Below are positions 50,595 through 59,961 of a stretch of DNA of 64,000 nt, piece after piece. The position numbers were made by a program, and so were the translations under genes. The first letter of the stretch is position 1. Every line of letters starts with the position of its first letter. Below the pieces are notes generated by a model, which saw only the letters and a list, made by a program, of their open reading frames with translations, did no database searches and was not told where the DNA came from. The DNA comes from Compostibacter hankyongensis (lineage in GTDB: Bacteria > Bacteroidota > Bacteroidia > Chitinophagales > Chitinophagaceae): positions 62,001 to 126,000 of the forward strand of contig NZ_BAABFN010000005.1 of NCBI RefSeq assembly GCF_039541075.1, given 5' to 3'.

Positions 50595-51668
50595 TCAGGG
50601 AGACAGCAGATCCCGGACAGCCTGCAGGATATCGTCCGGCGTGGCGCGCCCGGATATGTTGCTCAGGTGATGCTGATGAACATACCGCACCACCTCATTT
50701 TTGCTCCGCAGGAAAGGGGGAACGTCAAAGGTCAACACCCGGCTGCTGACCTTCCAGGGCGTGTGCTGGGGATTGGTAAGGGCATAAAGCACCACCACCG
50801 GCGTGCCCAGGGCGGCGGCCATATGAATGGTGACCGTGTTTACCGACAACAACAGCGGGGCATGCCCGATGAGAGCGGCAAGCTCATCAAGGGAAAGAAG
50901 GCCCGCCAGGGAGAAAGCGCCTTCTCCGATCTCGCGGATGAGGAAGCGAACGTGCCCGCATTCTCCGGCGGTGCCGGTAAAGAGCAGCTGCAGGCCAAGC
51001 TCTTCCCGGATCTTCCGGCCGGCAGCTACCCATTCGGCAGTGGGATATTCTCTTTTCTTTTCACTCACACCGGTATGCACCACCATCCAGGGCGCTTCAA
51101 AACGGATACCCTGACGCAGGGCTTTGTTCCGTGCCGCCTTCCAGCTATCCGGTCCGGCACAGAGGCTCAGCTGCTGACGACTGGTGACGGCCCCTACGCT
51201 GGCGACAAGGTCGAGATCGCGTTTTACCTGATGCCGGATAAAAGTATAGGGTTCCTGGTCGGGGATCCAGCCGGTAAGCAGTCCGTAGGGATTTTCCCGG
51301 CAATAGGCCAGGCGTTTCGGAATGCCGGCCATCAGGGCAAAAAGGGCGGCAGGCAGGGGATTCTGGCTGTATACCGTAAAGATCACCGCCGCATCAAAAC
51401 GACGGGACCTTATTTCTTCCAGCACGCTGAAGATTTCCGCAGGATCGGTATCCTCGCGGTTCCACGGCGCGTTGAAGACGATAACGGCGTCGATGAGGCC
51501 CGTAAGGGACGCGATGTCCGCGGAAGCAGACGCCGCCAGCAGGGTGATCCTGCATCCGAAGGTCTCCTTCAACGCCCGGATGGCGGGGGTGCTCATCAGC
51601 AGGTCTCCCATATTATCCGTGCGGATGCATAAAATCTCCTTGCAATCAGACCAGTTATCCATGGGCAT
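50595..51668 (-). CDS. Glycosyltransferase family 9 (heptosyltransferase-like)
   Basis: The 357-residue GT-B enzyme has the GT9 hallmark ILCIRTDNMGDLLMSTPAIR at its N-terminus and the nucleotide-sugar region VVHTGVSEKKREYPTAEW, then LLLSVNTVTIHMAAALGTP near the C-terminus. GT9 enzymes transfer heptose from ADP-heptose to the LPS core. It follows hldE by 30 bases in the same minus-strand cluster, matching such a role. The substrate preference (heptose versus other) is inferred from the neighbours. Confidence 0.9.
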   Translation of the reverse strand: MPMDNWSDCKEILCIRTDNMGDLLMSTPAIRALKETFGCRITLLAASASADIASLTGLIDAVIVFNAPWNREDTDPAEIFSVLEEIRSRRFDAAVIFTVYSQNPLPAALFALMAGIPKRLAYCRENPYGLLTGWIPDQEPYTFIRHQVKRDLDLVASVGAVTSRQQLSLCAGPDSWKAARNKALRQGIRFEAPWMVVHTGVSEKKREYPTAEWVAAGRKIREELGLQLLFTGTAGECGHVRFLIREIGEGAFSLAGLLSLDELAALIGHAPLLLSVNTVTIHMAAALGTPVVVLYALTNPQHTPWKVSSRVLTFDVPPFLRSKNEVVRYVHQHHLSNISGRATPDDILQAVRDLLSP

Positions 51669-51698
51669 TCGGCGTTAAGGGAAGCGGAACGGTCCCTG

Positions 51699-53192
51699 TC
51701 AGGAAGCAGGTTTCACCTGGGGCAGCGGAAAGACTTCTCGGATGCGACGGATAACCCGGGATGTGGAATGATCCGGTACCTGTTCCAGCAGCACCACTTC
51801 CCCGCCGAATTTTTCCACGACAGCGGCTTCCGGCAAACGGTCTTTTGTATAATCGCCTCCCTTTACAAATACATCCGGCTTTACCACCCTGATCAGTTCA
51901 ACGGGAGTATCGTCGCCCGTTTTACCAAAAGCGATCACATGGTGTACCGTATCCAGGGCCGACAGTACCTCCACCCGGTCTTTCAGCGGATTAACCGGAC
52001 GTTCCCGGCCTTTCAGCCGGGTAATGCTGTCATCATTGTTGATCCCTACGATCAGCACATCGCCCAGCTTTCCGGCACGTTTCAGAAAGCTGACATGACC
52101 GCTGTGGAGGATGTCGAAACACCCGTTGGTGAATACGATCCGCCGCCCCTGTGCCCGGTATACCTGGCAAACCCTTTCGAGCTCTTCCGGGCTGCTGAGA
52201 TATCTTTTGCGCTGGGCGAAAAACGAAGACAGGGCCTTATGGGTACAGCAGACCGTACCCTCCCTACCGGCCACCACGGCGGCGGCGGCAGAGGCCAGTT
52301 CCGCGGCGGCCGGTAGGGTGGCGCCGGAGACCAGGGCCAGGGTGAAGGCGCCCAGAAAAGTATCTCCCGCACCGATCACACTGGGGTTGGCCACCGGATG
52401 TGCCCGGGTTACATATACCGGTCTTTCGCGGTCAAAAATCACCGCGCCCTCCTCATCAAGGGTAACGGCCGACACCGCCGCACCGGTCTTGCCGAAGATA
52501 GCCCGGCCGCAGCCCTGCAGCTGAGTGGCCCGGCCACGCTGCCGGCGGGACAGCGACAGCAGCTTCACGGCTTCTTCGTAGTTGGGTTTTATAAATGACG
52601 GACGCAGCCGGCTTAAGGCGGACAGCCGTTTTGAATCCACCGACAGGCAAACCGGCCGCTCCTCCTGCAGGCTTTCAAGCGCGGCGATCACTGCCGGGGT
52701 AAGCACGCCTTTGTCATAGTCGGAAATAATTACCGCATCGCAGAGGGAATAAACCTTACGGATATACGTTATCAGCTTCTCTTCCGCCGTCTTCCCCACA
52801 GGGCGCTCCGTGCCTTCGTCAAAGCGGGCCAGCACACGAGACTGTGTCATTACCCGCGTTTTCACAATGGTACGGCGACCGGGATCCTGCAGGATATACC
52901 GTGTAAAAACACCCATCCGTTCCAGCGAAGCGATGGCGGCTTCCCCATCCTGATCCCGGCCGCATACCGAACAAAAAATCACCTGGGCGCCCAGCGATCT
53001 CACATTGGCGGCTACATTGGCGGCGCCGCCGATCCGGGTTTGCTTTTCGGAAACGTTCACCACGGGCACCGGGGCCTCGGGCGACAGCCGGTGGGCGGCT
53101 CCTTTCAGGTAAACATCGAGGATAAGATCGCCGATCACCAGCACCGTCGGCTGGCTGAACCTGTTGATAATAGCTTGAAAGTCCTTGTTCAT
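51699..53192 (-). CDS. hldE: Bifunctional heptose 7-phosphate kinase/heptose 1-phosphate adenylyltransferase
   Basis: This 497-residue fusion makes ADP-heptose. Residues 1-315 form a PfkB sugar kinase (start IGDLILDVYLKG, GGAANVAANVRSLGA, the ATP-side block VIGAGDTFLGAFTLAL). Residues about 350-485 form a nucleotidyltransferase with FTNGCFDILHSGHVSFL (HxGH motif) and FVKGGDYTKD. It catalyses the first and third of the heptose activation steps. The phosphatase GmhB for the middle step is encoded 10 bases upstream. The isomerase GmhA is not in the window. Confidence 0.95.
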   Translation of the reverse strand: MNKDFQAIINRFSQPTVLVIGDLILDVYLKGAAHRLSPEAPVPVVNVSEKQTRIGGAANVAANVRSLGAQVIFCSVCGRDQDGEAAIASLERMGVFTRYILQDPGRRTIVKTRVMTQSRVLARFDEGTERPVGKTAEEKLITYIRKVYSLCDAVIISDYDKGVLTPAVIAALESLQEERPVCLSVDSKRLSALSRLRPSFIKPNYEEAVKLLSLSRRQRGRATQLQGCGRAIFGKTGAAVSAVTLDEEGAVIFDRERPVYVTRAHPVANPSVIGAGDTFLGAFTLALVSGATLPAAAELASAAAAVVAGREGTVCCTHKALSSFFAQRKRYLSSPEELERVCQVYRAQGRRIVFTNGCFDILHSGHVSFLKRAGKLGDVLIVGINNDDSITRLKGRERPVNPLKDRVEVLSALDTVHHVIAFGKTGDDTPVELIRVVKPDVFVKGGDYTKDRLPEAAVVEKFGGEVVLLEQVPDHSTSRVIRRIREVFPLPQVKPAS

Positions 53193-53202
53193 CGGAAAGG
53201 GT

Positions 53203-53793
53203 TTATTGCGCTACAGCTGTTTGTTTATGATGGGCCTGCCTGCGGAGGATAAGCTCTGCAGCAGCCCGGATATCACCGGCCCTGGCATCCGGTCGCCGGT
53301 AAGGACCCGTAGTGTCCCATACCGTTTCGTGGCCGTTGTCGATCAGTACCGCATGACATCCCGCCCGCTTCCCGGCTTCCACATCATGCAGGATATCACC
53401 TATCATCCAGGAGCGCGATGTATCGATATCAAGCGCGTCGGCCGCTGCCAGCAGCAGCCCCGGCGCCGGCTTGCGACATCCGCAGCGGCAGGCGTATTTC
53501 TTTATCCGGCCCTCCGGCGTATGGGGGCAATAGTAAAAGCCGCTGATGTATACACCACAGGGAAGCAGGAGGCTACGGATTTTTTCGTTTACCTGCAAAA
53601 GATGATGTTCCCCGAAATAACCCAGCGCCACACCCGGCTGGTTGGACGCTACAATCAGCAGGAAGCCTTCCTCCTGCAGCATGCGGAGCCCTTCGGCGGC
53701 ATGATCCTCCAGTCTTATCCGCCCCGGATTAACGTTATACGGCACATCTTCGATGAGCGTGCCGTCTTTATCGATAAATATGGCTTTGTTCAT
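53203..53793 (-). CDS. gmhB: D-glycero-beta-D-manno-heptose-1,7-bisphosphate 7-phosphatase
   Basis: This 196-residue HAD-IIIA phosphatase has FIDKDGTLIED (nucleophile Asp and acid Asp, residues 6-16), VASNQPGV and MIGDILHDVEAGKRAG. The zinc-binding loop CPHTPEGRI followed by CRCGCRKPAP is the GmhB hallmark. It removes the 7-phosphate in ADP-heptose synthesis. The frame is open far upstream, but the ATG at 53793 begins directly at the HAD motif; an ATG at 53814 would add seven residues. It sits 10 bases before hldE. Confidence 0.93.
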   Translation of the reverse strand: MNKAIFIDKDGTLIEDVPYNVNPGRIRLEDHAAEGLRMLQEEGFLLIVASNQPGVALGYFGEHHLLQVNEKIRSLLLPCGVYISGFYYCPHTPEGRIKKYACRCGCRKPAPGLLLAAADALDIDTSRSWMIGDILHDVEAGKRAGCHAVLIDNGHETVWDTTGPYRRPDARAGDIRAAAELILRRQAHHKQTAVAQ

Positions 53794-53819
53794 CCTGCTG
53801 CTGTTTTCAACCATTTCCT

Positions 53820-54548
53820 TCAGGGCCAGGAAGTTTCCTGCAAAGGCAGCACCATCACCTCCGGGATAACTGTTTCCGGCGGCTGCGACAAAAGAAACCG
53901 GATGGTGCGCGCCACGTTTGCCGGATCCTGCAGCTTGGACTGATCCAGGTCCGGAAACCGGTCCAGCAGGAAAGGCGTTTTCATGCCCCCTGCAATGACC
54001 GCCGAAACTTTTATCCCGGATCGCCTTGCTTCGGTAAAGAGGGCCTGGGTAAAACCGCGCAGCCCCCATTTGCTGGCGTGATAGGCCGAAGCTTCCGTCC
54101 ATCCCCTCAAAGCTGCGGTGGAGATGATGTTGATGATATGTCCGCTGCCCTGCTCTGCCATCATCGGCAGAAAAGCCTTTGCCATCAGAAAAGGACCCCG
54201 CAGGTTGACGTTGATGACGCTATCCCATTCGGCTACCGACATCTCCGTTATGGGCTTGGTAACATCCACTCCCGCGTTATTCACCAGCACGTCCAGGCGA
54301 CCGAATTGCTCCCGCACGAGAATAACGGCATCGTCTATACTTTTTTCATTACAAAGATTCAGCTTAACCGAAACGGCTTTCTTACCCTCCTGCCTTATCC
54401 CGGCAGCCACCGCCTCCGCTTTTTCCTGTTGGATATCGGCGATCAGCAAGGTGGCGCCGGACAGCTCTGCCAGCGTATGGCTGATGGCCTTGCCGAGGCC
54501 CTGCGCCCCTCCCGTTACTAAAATCACTTTTCCGGTTGTCTGTTCCAT
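53820..54548 (-). CDS. SDR-family oxidoreductase in the heptose cluster
   Basis: The 242-residue SDR has the NAD(P) loop TGGAQGLGKAISH, the NNAGVDV motif, catalytic Ser (ISTAALRG) and the YHASKWG Tyr/Lys. It is probably active, with the acidic IADIQQEK after beta-2 favouring NAD. It lies between gmhB and a GT4 gene. The substrate is unknown; its setting suggests modification of a nucleotide sugar or polysaccharide precursor, but general 3-ketoacyl-type reductases look alike. The ATG at 54563 is an alternative start. Confidence 0.88.
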   Translation of the reverse strand: MEQTTGKVILVTGGAQGLGKAISHTLAELSGATLLIADIQQEKAEAVAAGIRQEGKKAVSVKLNLCNEKSIDDAVILVREQFGRLDVLVNNAGVDVTKPITEMSVAEWDSVINVNLRGPFLMAKAFLPMMAEQGSGHIINIISTAALRGWTEASAYHASKWGLRGFTQALFTEARRSGIKVSAVIAGGMKTPFLLDRFPDLDQSKLQDPANVARTIRFLLSQPPETVIPEVMVLPLQETSWP

Positions 54549-54616
54549 ATTCCCAATGTTCATTTTGTTTACAATTGCTGCGGCACGCTCAGAAAGACAC
54601 GGCCGAAAGCCGTTTT

Positions 54617-55867
54617 TCAACTTATCATGGAATACCGCGGCAGCATTATTTTTTCATAAAGCCGCGCAGCGGCGCCGGCTACCCCTGCCCAGGTAAACAG
54701 CGTATTTACCCGCTGCAGGGCGTTTCTGCTCATCGTTCCGGCCAGCCGCGCATCATTCAGCAGCATGAGGGCGCGCCGGGCCAATGCCACCGGATCATGC
54801 GGCGGTACCAGAAAACCCGTTTTACCATCTGCCACGCTGTACCTGATGCCACCTACGTCAGAGCCGATAACGGGGATGCCGCAGGCCATCGCTTCCAGCG
54901 GCGTAATACCAAAAGGTTCATACCAGGGAGTCGTAACAAATATGTCCGCTGCGGCATAATAATATTTCAACACATCGCGGTTCCGGCGCCCGGCGAAGGT
55001 GACCAGCGGCAGTACCCCGGCCTCCCGGGCTATCCCGGTCAGCCGGGCAATCTCCGGTTCGCGTATATTGCCGGGATGCTCGGACCCGCCTCCTACCACC
55101 AGCAGGCGGACCGGCTGCCGCCGGTGCTTCAAATGCTTCAGCGCCAGGATAACGTTTTCCACACCTTTGCGCGGCACCATACGCCCAAGCTGCAGCAGTA
55201 TCTTTTCCTCGGGATCGAGGTTCAGGACCATCCGCGCCAGCGCCCGCTCTACCGGATAAAACTCCTGCGGGTTGAACCCGCAGGGGATAATGCTGATCTT
55301 CTCCGGAGCAGCCGCATAATACCCGATCAGATCTTCCCGGTCCTGAGGGCATTCGGCAATGACATGATCCGCCTCCTGCACAATAGCGGTTTCTATACGC
55401 ACGCGCTCAGGGGGAAAGCGATCCTGCTCCTTCTGGTATAACTTCCGGATATAGCCAAGCGCATGAAAGGTTACCACGAAGGGAATACCCAGTATCTTTT
55501 TCAGATCGGCGGCTACCATCGCAGACATCCAGAAGTTGGCGTGGATCAATGCATACCCGGGATTCTCCCGTCGGATAAAGGCCAGCATATTTCCGGTAAA
55601 TTCTTTCATATACGGCATCAGCTCTTCTTTGGGAACGGAGGCTTCCGGGCCGCTTTTGATATGGATCACCCGTACGCCCGGGATCCAGCAGACCGTCTCG
55701 GCAAGCTGCTCGTCGTCCTTCCGGGTAAAGATGTCTATATCGAATCCCAGCCGGGCAATATGCCTGGCCAGCTCTCCCACGTAAACGTTCTGCCCCCCGC
55801 AATCCGTGCCGCCCAGCGTCGCCAGCGGTGAAGCATGTTCACTGATAAATGCTATTCTCTTCTTCAT
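54617..55867 (-). CDS. Glycosyltransferase family 4
   Basis: The 416-residue GT-B enzyme has an N-terminal acceptor domain with SEHASPLATLGGTDCGGQ (the Gly-rich loop), the donor domain with ILLQLGRMVPRKGVEN, and the C-terminal EPFGITPLEAMACG block (the two Glu residues of the donor phosphate motif). The GGTDCGGQNVYV type is shared with sucrose-synthase-like and MshA-like glycosyltransferases. The sugar and acceptor are unknown. It is transcribed with the gene at 55928 in the same direction, 60 bases apart. Confidence 0.9.
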   Translation of the reverse strand: MKKRIAFISEHASPLATLGGTDCGGQNVYVGELARHIARLGFDIDIFTRKDDEQLAETVCWIPGVRVIHIKSGPEASVPKEELMPYMKEFTGNMLAFIRRENPGYALIHANFWMSAMVAADLKKILGIPFVVTFHALGYIRKLYQKEQDRFPPERVRIETAIVQEADHVIAECPQDREDLIGYYAAAPEKISIIPCGFNPQEFYPVERALARMVLNLDPEEKILLQLGRMVPRKGVENVILALKHLKHRRQPVRLLVVGGGSEHPGNIREPEIARLTGIAREAGVLPLVTFAGRRNRDVLKYYYAAADIFVTTPWYEPFGITPLEAMACGIPVIGSDVGGIRYSVADGKTGFLVPPHDPVALARRALMLLNDARLAGTMSRNALQRVNTLFTWAGVAGAAARLYEKIMLPRYSMIS

Positions 55868-55927
55868 ATACCTGTTTTTCAATACCAAAAATATTTTCCG
55901 GCCCTGTCGTTTTCCCGGCGGTAACAC

Positions 55928-56905
55928 TCAACTGAATACCTCGTTTCTTTTGAGCGCCACGTGGAAGAGGTGCGCCCATTCCCGGGTAAAACGGTGTATG
56001 CCGAACCGCTCTTCCGCTACTTTTTTTCCGGCTGAGCCCAGCCGTTCTGCCAGCTCACGATGCTGTAACAGCGCTTTCATCTTAGTCAGGAGCGCGTGAG
56101 GATCAGTATCCACATAACCTGTTACCCCGTTTTCAACCACCGTAACCATCTCCGTAGTGGCAAGTCCGATGACCGGCATACCCAGCATCATGGCTTCACA
56201 AACGGACAGCCCCAGGCTGGTATACCGGATAGGATTAAAGAAAAAACGATAACGGCTTAAAAAAGCCGGCAGCTCCGTCAGGGGCACCTCTCCCAATCCT
56301 CCGAAAGCTTCCGAGCCCATACCTACCAGGTCCAGCGGAATATGTTTCCGGGCTTCCAGAAAGATATCCGCTCCCAGCCGCCGGCCTCTTTTGGGCAGGT
56401 TGTTCACGACCACCACCCCCTTTTCGAGGATACCGCTGTAAGCAACAGCCGGCGGGGTCACCCCATGCTCGATGACCTTTACCAGACCACTCGGATTCTC
56501 CCACATCAGCTTGTTGAAATGGGTAACATGCACAAGGATGACTTCCGGATCGTCTACCACATGACGGGTATCCGTAGGATGTTTCCGGGGAGGGTCGTGC
56601 TCCACATATATCCGCGGAAGCGCCCGTTGCACGGGACTGAGTATCTCGTACTGGTCGGTGATATAATTCTGCTGCGATTGAAAAAGAATGCAATCAAAAG
56701 ACATCTCCTTTACCTTCTCCGCAGCTACCTCGTGAACATTTTCGCCGAAAGGAATGGTATTGCCCCTGCCGCAATAGCCTTCGCTTCTTCCACGGTCGAC
56801 CGGTATAAAAATCTCATAAGAGCCCTGTGACAGATAGTACAGGTAGCTGCCGTGTATGTGCCAGGTAAAGATCCTGGGAAGGGTATGAGCATTCAATAGA
56901 GACAT
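55928..56905 (-). CDS. Glycosyltransferase family 4-like
   Basis: The 325-residue protein begins with a shortened N-terminal domain (FTWHIHGSYLYYLSQG), has an acceptor-side block EHDPPRKHPTDTRH, and the conserved donor motif RYTSLGLSVCEAMMLGMPVI (the Glu residues of GT4) with a C-terminal helix pair. It is shorter than typical GT4 (about 370) and lacks the usual N-terminal glycine loop, so it may be a divergent member. The GT4 gene at 54617 follows. Confidence 0.85.
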   Translation of the reverse strand: MSLLNAHTLPRIFTWHIHGSYLYYLSQGSYEIFIPVDRGRSEGYCGRGNTIPFGENVHEVAAEKVKEMSFDCILFQSQQNYITDQYEILSPVQRALPRIYVEHDPPRKHPTDTRHVVDDPEVILVHVTHFNKLMWENPSGLVKVIEHGVTPPAVAYSGILEKGVVVVNNLPKRGRRLGADIFLEARKHIPLDLVGMGSEAFGGLGEVPLTELPAFLSRYRFFFNPIRYTSLGLSVCEAMMLGMPVIGLATTEMVTVVENGVTGYVDTDPHALLTKMKALLQHRELAERLGSAGKKVAEERFGIHRFTREWAHLFHVALKRNEVFS

Positions 56906-57020
56906 AAGAATGATTTGAACTTAAGAGCATGCCGGCTCCGTTCGGCTATCTTTGGGATAACCGTTGTGTAATGGTTTCTGAACAAAGGAGTAAAACCGGT
57001 TGCCCCGGTGCGAGTGCTGC

Positions 57021-57296
57021 TTACCGTCTTACCAGTTTGTTGAAATAGCTGGTCTTACCGCCTGCAGTTTCATCCTGGTATAAAAAGGCAAGATCTTCCT
57101 CTTCGAATTTTTTAAAAAATTCATCCCAGGAGATGTCCTCAAGCTTCCCGTCTTCATCGCCCGGGAAGTTGATCCGTAACAATCCTGCGTCATGCTTACC
57201 GCCTGTTCCTTTTACCCTCGCCGGCCTTCCCTCTCTTTCTTCCACCCACTTCCTGATCTTCTCATGATCGGTGATCACATTTGATTCGTGTGTCAT
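57021..57296 (-). CDS. Conserved small acidic protein, function unknown
   Basis: The 91-residue soluble protein has two recognisable blocks, HEKIRKWVEEREGRPARVKG and DISWDEFFKKFEEEDLAFLY. I have seen closely similar short proteins annotated as hypothetical, sometimes loosely as related to branching enzymes, in Bacteroidota and other soil bacteria; no function is established. An AAAAGGAGC ribosome-binding sequence precedes the ATG. It lies behind the regulator gene and before the GT4-like gene on the same strand. Confidence 0.7.
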   Translation of the reverse strand: MTHESNVITDHEKIRKWVEEREGRPARVKGTGGKHDAGLLRINFPGDEDGKLEDISWDEFFKKFEEEDLAFLYQDETAGGKTSYFNKLVRR

Positions 57297-57442
57297 AACT
57301 GCTCCTTTTATTGATCATACTATTTTTAGAATCATGATATTACTGCTTATCAAAATTTAATGCCAAAACAAATTACTCTTCCGAATGAAAAGAAGAAAAG
57401 GACGGCCATCGCTGCAGATGCGCTCCTGTAGCGGGGAAAGCT

Positions 57443-57478
57443 ATATAAAAAAATGTCCGCCGGGTATACCCGGCGGAC
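57443..57478 (-). terminator. Palindromic terminator behind the NtrC-type regulator gene
   Basis: Two perfect 12-bp arms meet without a gap (GTCCGCCGGGTA at 57455-57466 and its complement at 57467-57478). On the minus strand they are followed by ATTTTTTTATA. This fits an intrinsic terminator for the regulator gene ending at 57582. Confidence 0.85.
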
Positions 57479-57581
57479 AGAAGCGTATGGTTGTATTCAG
57501 TTATCTTTTTCCTTGAGGCAATATTTCCCTGAGCAGGGGAATATTCTTCCACGCCGGGAAAGGTGCGGAAGAGGAACGGGC

Positions 57582-59019
57582 TCAGTTGGGAGTGAGTCCC
57601 TGGCTTTCCAGGTTCCGGAGCTTGTTGTACAACGTCTTCCGGTCGATGTTTAAAAGCTGGGCGGCTTTTGATTTATTATACTTTACCTGCTTCAACACTG
57701 AAAGAATTGTTTCCCATTCGGCGCGCCAGGCTGCCTCTTTCAGATTATTATCGTGCTGCAGGACTACCGGAGCGGGAATCCGTGTTCCCTCAGACCGGGG
57801 AGCAGCGGCAACCGACTTATCCTGCCGCGTAAGCTGTTCCCAGGGAAGGCATTTCCTGGTGATGCGGTCGGAAGCCGACATGAGGACAGCCCTCCTGATC
57901 ACGTTCTTCATCTCACGTATATTACCCGGCCAGCTGTATTGCATAAAAATATTCATGACCTCTTCTTCAAAACCCTGTATGTTTTTGCCCAGCTCCGCAT
58001 TGGTTTGCTCCAGAAAGTGATGGACAAACAGGGGGATATCCGTCTGCCTTTCGCGCAACGGGGGCAGGGTAAGCGAAAATTCGTTAAACCGGTGAAAAAG
58101 GTCTTCCCGGAATTTCCCCTGGCGATAGGCCGTTTCCAGGTTTTCGTTGGAGGCGATGATCAGCCGTATGTCCAGCTGCATCTCGCGGGTACCGCCGATA
58201 CGCCTGAAACAACGTTCCTGGATAACCCGGAGCAGGGAGGCCTGGATATCGTAGGAAAGGTTGGCTACCTCATCGAGAAACAGCGTGCCGCCGTTGGCCA
58301 TCTCAAAATGACCGGTACGGTCTGCGAAGGCGCCGGTAAAGGCGCCCTTGATATGCCCGAACAATTCGCTGCCCGCCAGCTCGCGGGACAGCGTGCCGCA
58401 ATCCAGCGCCACGAAAGGCTTATCCTGCCGGCGGCTGTACTGGTGAATGGTTCTGGCCATCACCTCCTTACCGGTACCGCTTTCACCATAAAGTATGACA
58501 CTGTAATCCGTGGGCGCCACCAGCTTCACCCGGCGATAGACTTCCCGGATGGCGGGCGATTCCCCGACGAGGAACCCGGAAGCGGGATCGGCCGCTTCCT
58601 TCTTTTTCTGAAGCGACGGTATCTCTCCCGGGGCGGGCGGCGTTGCGGCTATGGGAGAAGCGCTTTCCAGTGCTTTCCGGATTACCGCCATCACTTCATC
58701 GGGGATAAGCGGTTTGGAAATATAATCAAAAGCGCCGCGCTTGATAATCTCTACCGCCGTTTTGATGTCTGAATAACCGGTAATGATAATGACCTTTACC
58801 TCCGGCCGGTTGGATTTAAACGCCTCCAACATTTCGTAGCCATCCTTATCGGCCAGCCTGAAATCACAGATAACTACGTCAAAATGTTTTTCTTCGAAAC
58901 GTTTCAGACCTTTTGCGCCGGAATAGACCGCCTCCGTGGCAAAACCCTTTTTTTTGCAGAAATGTACTGAGTAGCAAGCACATATCTACATCATCATCGA
59001 TGAGAAGGATGTTTCTCAT
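57582..59019 (-). CDS. NtrC-type sigma-54 response regulator with apparent frameshift
   Basis: The full gene would start at the ATG at 59019 (ILLIDDDVDMCLLLSTFLQ, receiver start with acidic residues). It continues with FDVVICDFRLADKDGYEML (phospho-acceptor Asp), the AAA+ domain (GESGTGKEV, GAFTGA, GGTLFLDEVANL) and a Fis-type helix-turn-helix (NKSKAAQLLNIDRKTLYNKL). But the first 24 codons and the rest are in different frames. The break is at the run of eight As on the coding strand (58948-58955); seven As would restore the frame. The in-frame part after the break starts at 58832 if the internal ATG is used. Either this is a sequencing error, a recent mutation, or polymerase slippage. No histidine kinase gene is adjacent. 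Confidence 0.85.
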
Positions 59020-59151
59020 TATACAAGGTTTTCATTTGGGTGTGTGAAGGTAGCGGGACGACCTCAGGCATTTCCCGTTAGTCTCCCTTTTGCCGCATAA
59101 ATCCTGCCAATTTTAATTAGCATGCGGCCCGGTATGGCCCTGCAGGAGCGG

Positions 59152-59958
59152 TTACCGTGCGGCAAGCAGGTATTCCGGAGCATTCACTTCCCGGTTGGCG
59201 ATAGTGGTAGGCAATTCCTGATGATAGGCGCCCGAGGGGACCAGCCCGAAGCCTCCATATTTTTCCATCAGGCGCAGCTGGGCCAGCACGTCCTCCCCGC
59301 AATGCTCCGGGGGCAGCTTCTGCCAGAACTCAAAGCCGCCCGTATCCCGCAGCTTGGCGGTATCATACAGCACGCAGCCGCCTATCCAGGCCACCTTGTA
59401 CTTTTTCTGGCCGGCGCCCGACGCGCGAAGCTTCTCGCCTATGTGGAGCATGTTTGCGGCGCTGTGTAATTTATAACGCTCCCACCCGGGTCCCTCCGGC
59501 CGCACCCGCTCGGGTTGCACCCGGCCGTTCCACCAGCTGATCTCCTGCTCCCCGGTCCGCACATCTTCCCTATAGCTCAGACCCACGGGTGCCATGCCGC
59601 CGAAGCCGCATTCCTCTTCCTCCATAGCCTGTACCAGTCGGCTTATGGCGCGCGGCTCAAGGATAACATCATCATCGAGGAAAAGCGAAAAAGTACCGGT
59701 GGAATGATTGAGCAGAAACTGCCGCTGCTGCGCGATGCCCCGCGGCGGGAGATTCTGCAGGATATGCAGCGGAGGACGGTCGTGCAATTCAAAAATCCGG
59801 GAAATCGTCTGTATGGTAGGCTCTGTTCTTATGAAGGTTCTGCTTTGGTCGGCAATGGTGATCTCAAAATCGCCGAAGGACTGAACGACGAGCGCCATCA
59901 GGGTAGCCGCCAGCGCAGTGGGACGGTTCACCGTCGGTATAAGAACGGAAACCTTCAT
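59152..59958 (-). CDS. Glycosyltransferase family 2
   Basis: The 268-residue GT-A enzyme starts with the nucleotide-binding SVLIPTVNRPTAL, has the metal-binding motif SLFLDDDVILEP (DDD), the acceptor motif WIGGCVLYDTAKL and the C-terminal EHCGEDVLAQLRL (ED catalytic region). It lacks membrane segments. The sugar is unknown. It follows the GT9 gene at 59962 by 3 bases and so is the next gene in that operon. Confidence 0.92.
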   Translation of the reverse strand: MKVSVLIPTVNRPTALAATLMALVVQSFGDFEITIADQSRTFIRTEPTIQTISRIFELHDRPPLHILQNLPPRGIAQQRQFLLNHSTGTFSLFLDDDVILEPRAISRLVQAMEEEECGFGGMAPVGLSYREDVRTGEQEISWWNGRVQPERVRPEGPGWERYKLHSAANMLHIGEKLRASGAGQKKYKVAWIGGCVLYDTAKLRDTGGFEFWQKLPPEHCGEDVLAQLRLMEKYGGFGLVPSGAYHQELPTTIANREVNAPEYLLAAR

Positions 59959-59961
59959 ATC

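Noticed and set aside
58948..58955. Programmed ribosomal frameshift at the A8 run
   Set aside because: The required shift is +1 relative to the direction of reading, whereas A-rich slippery sites commonly cause -1 shifts. There is no downstream structure that I can show, so sequencing error or polymerase slippage is more likely.
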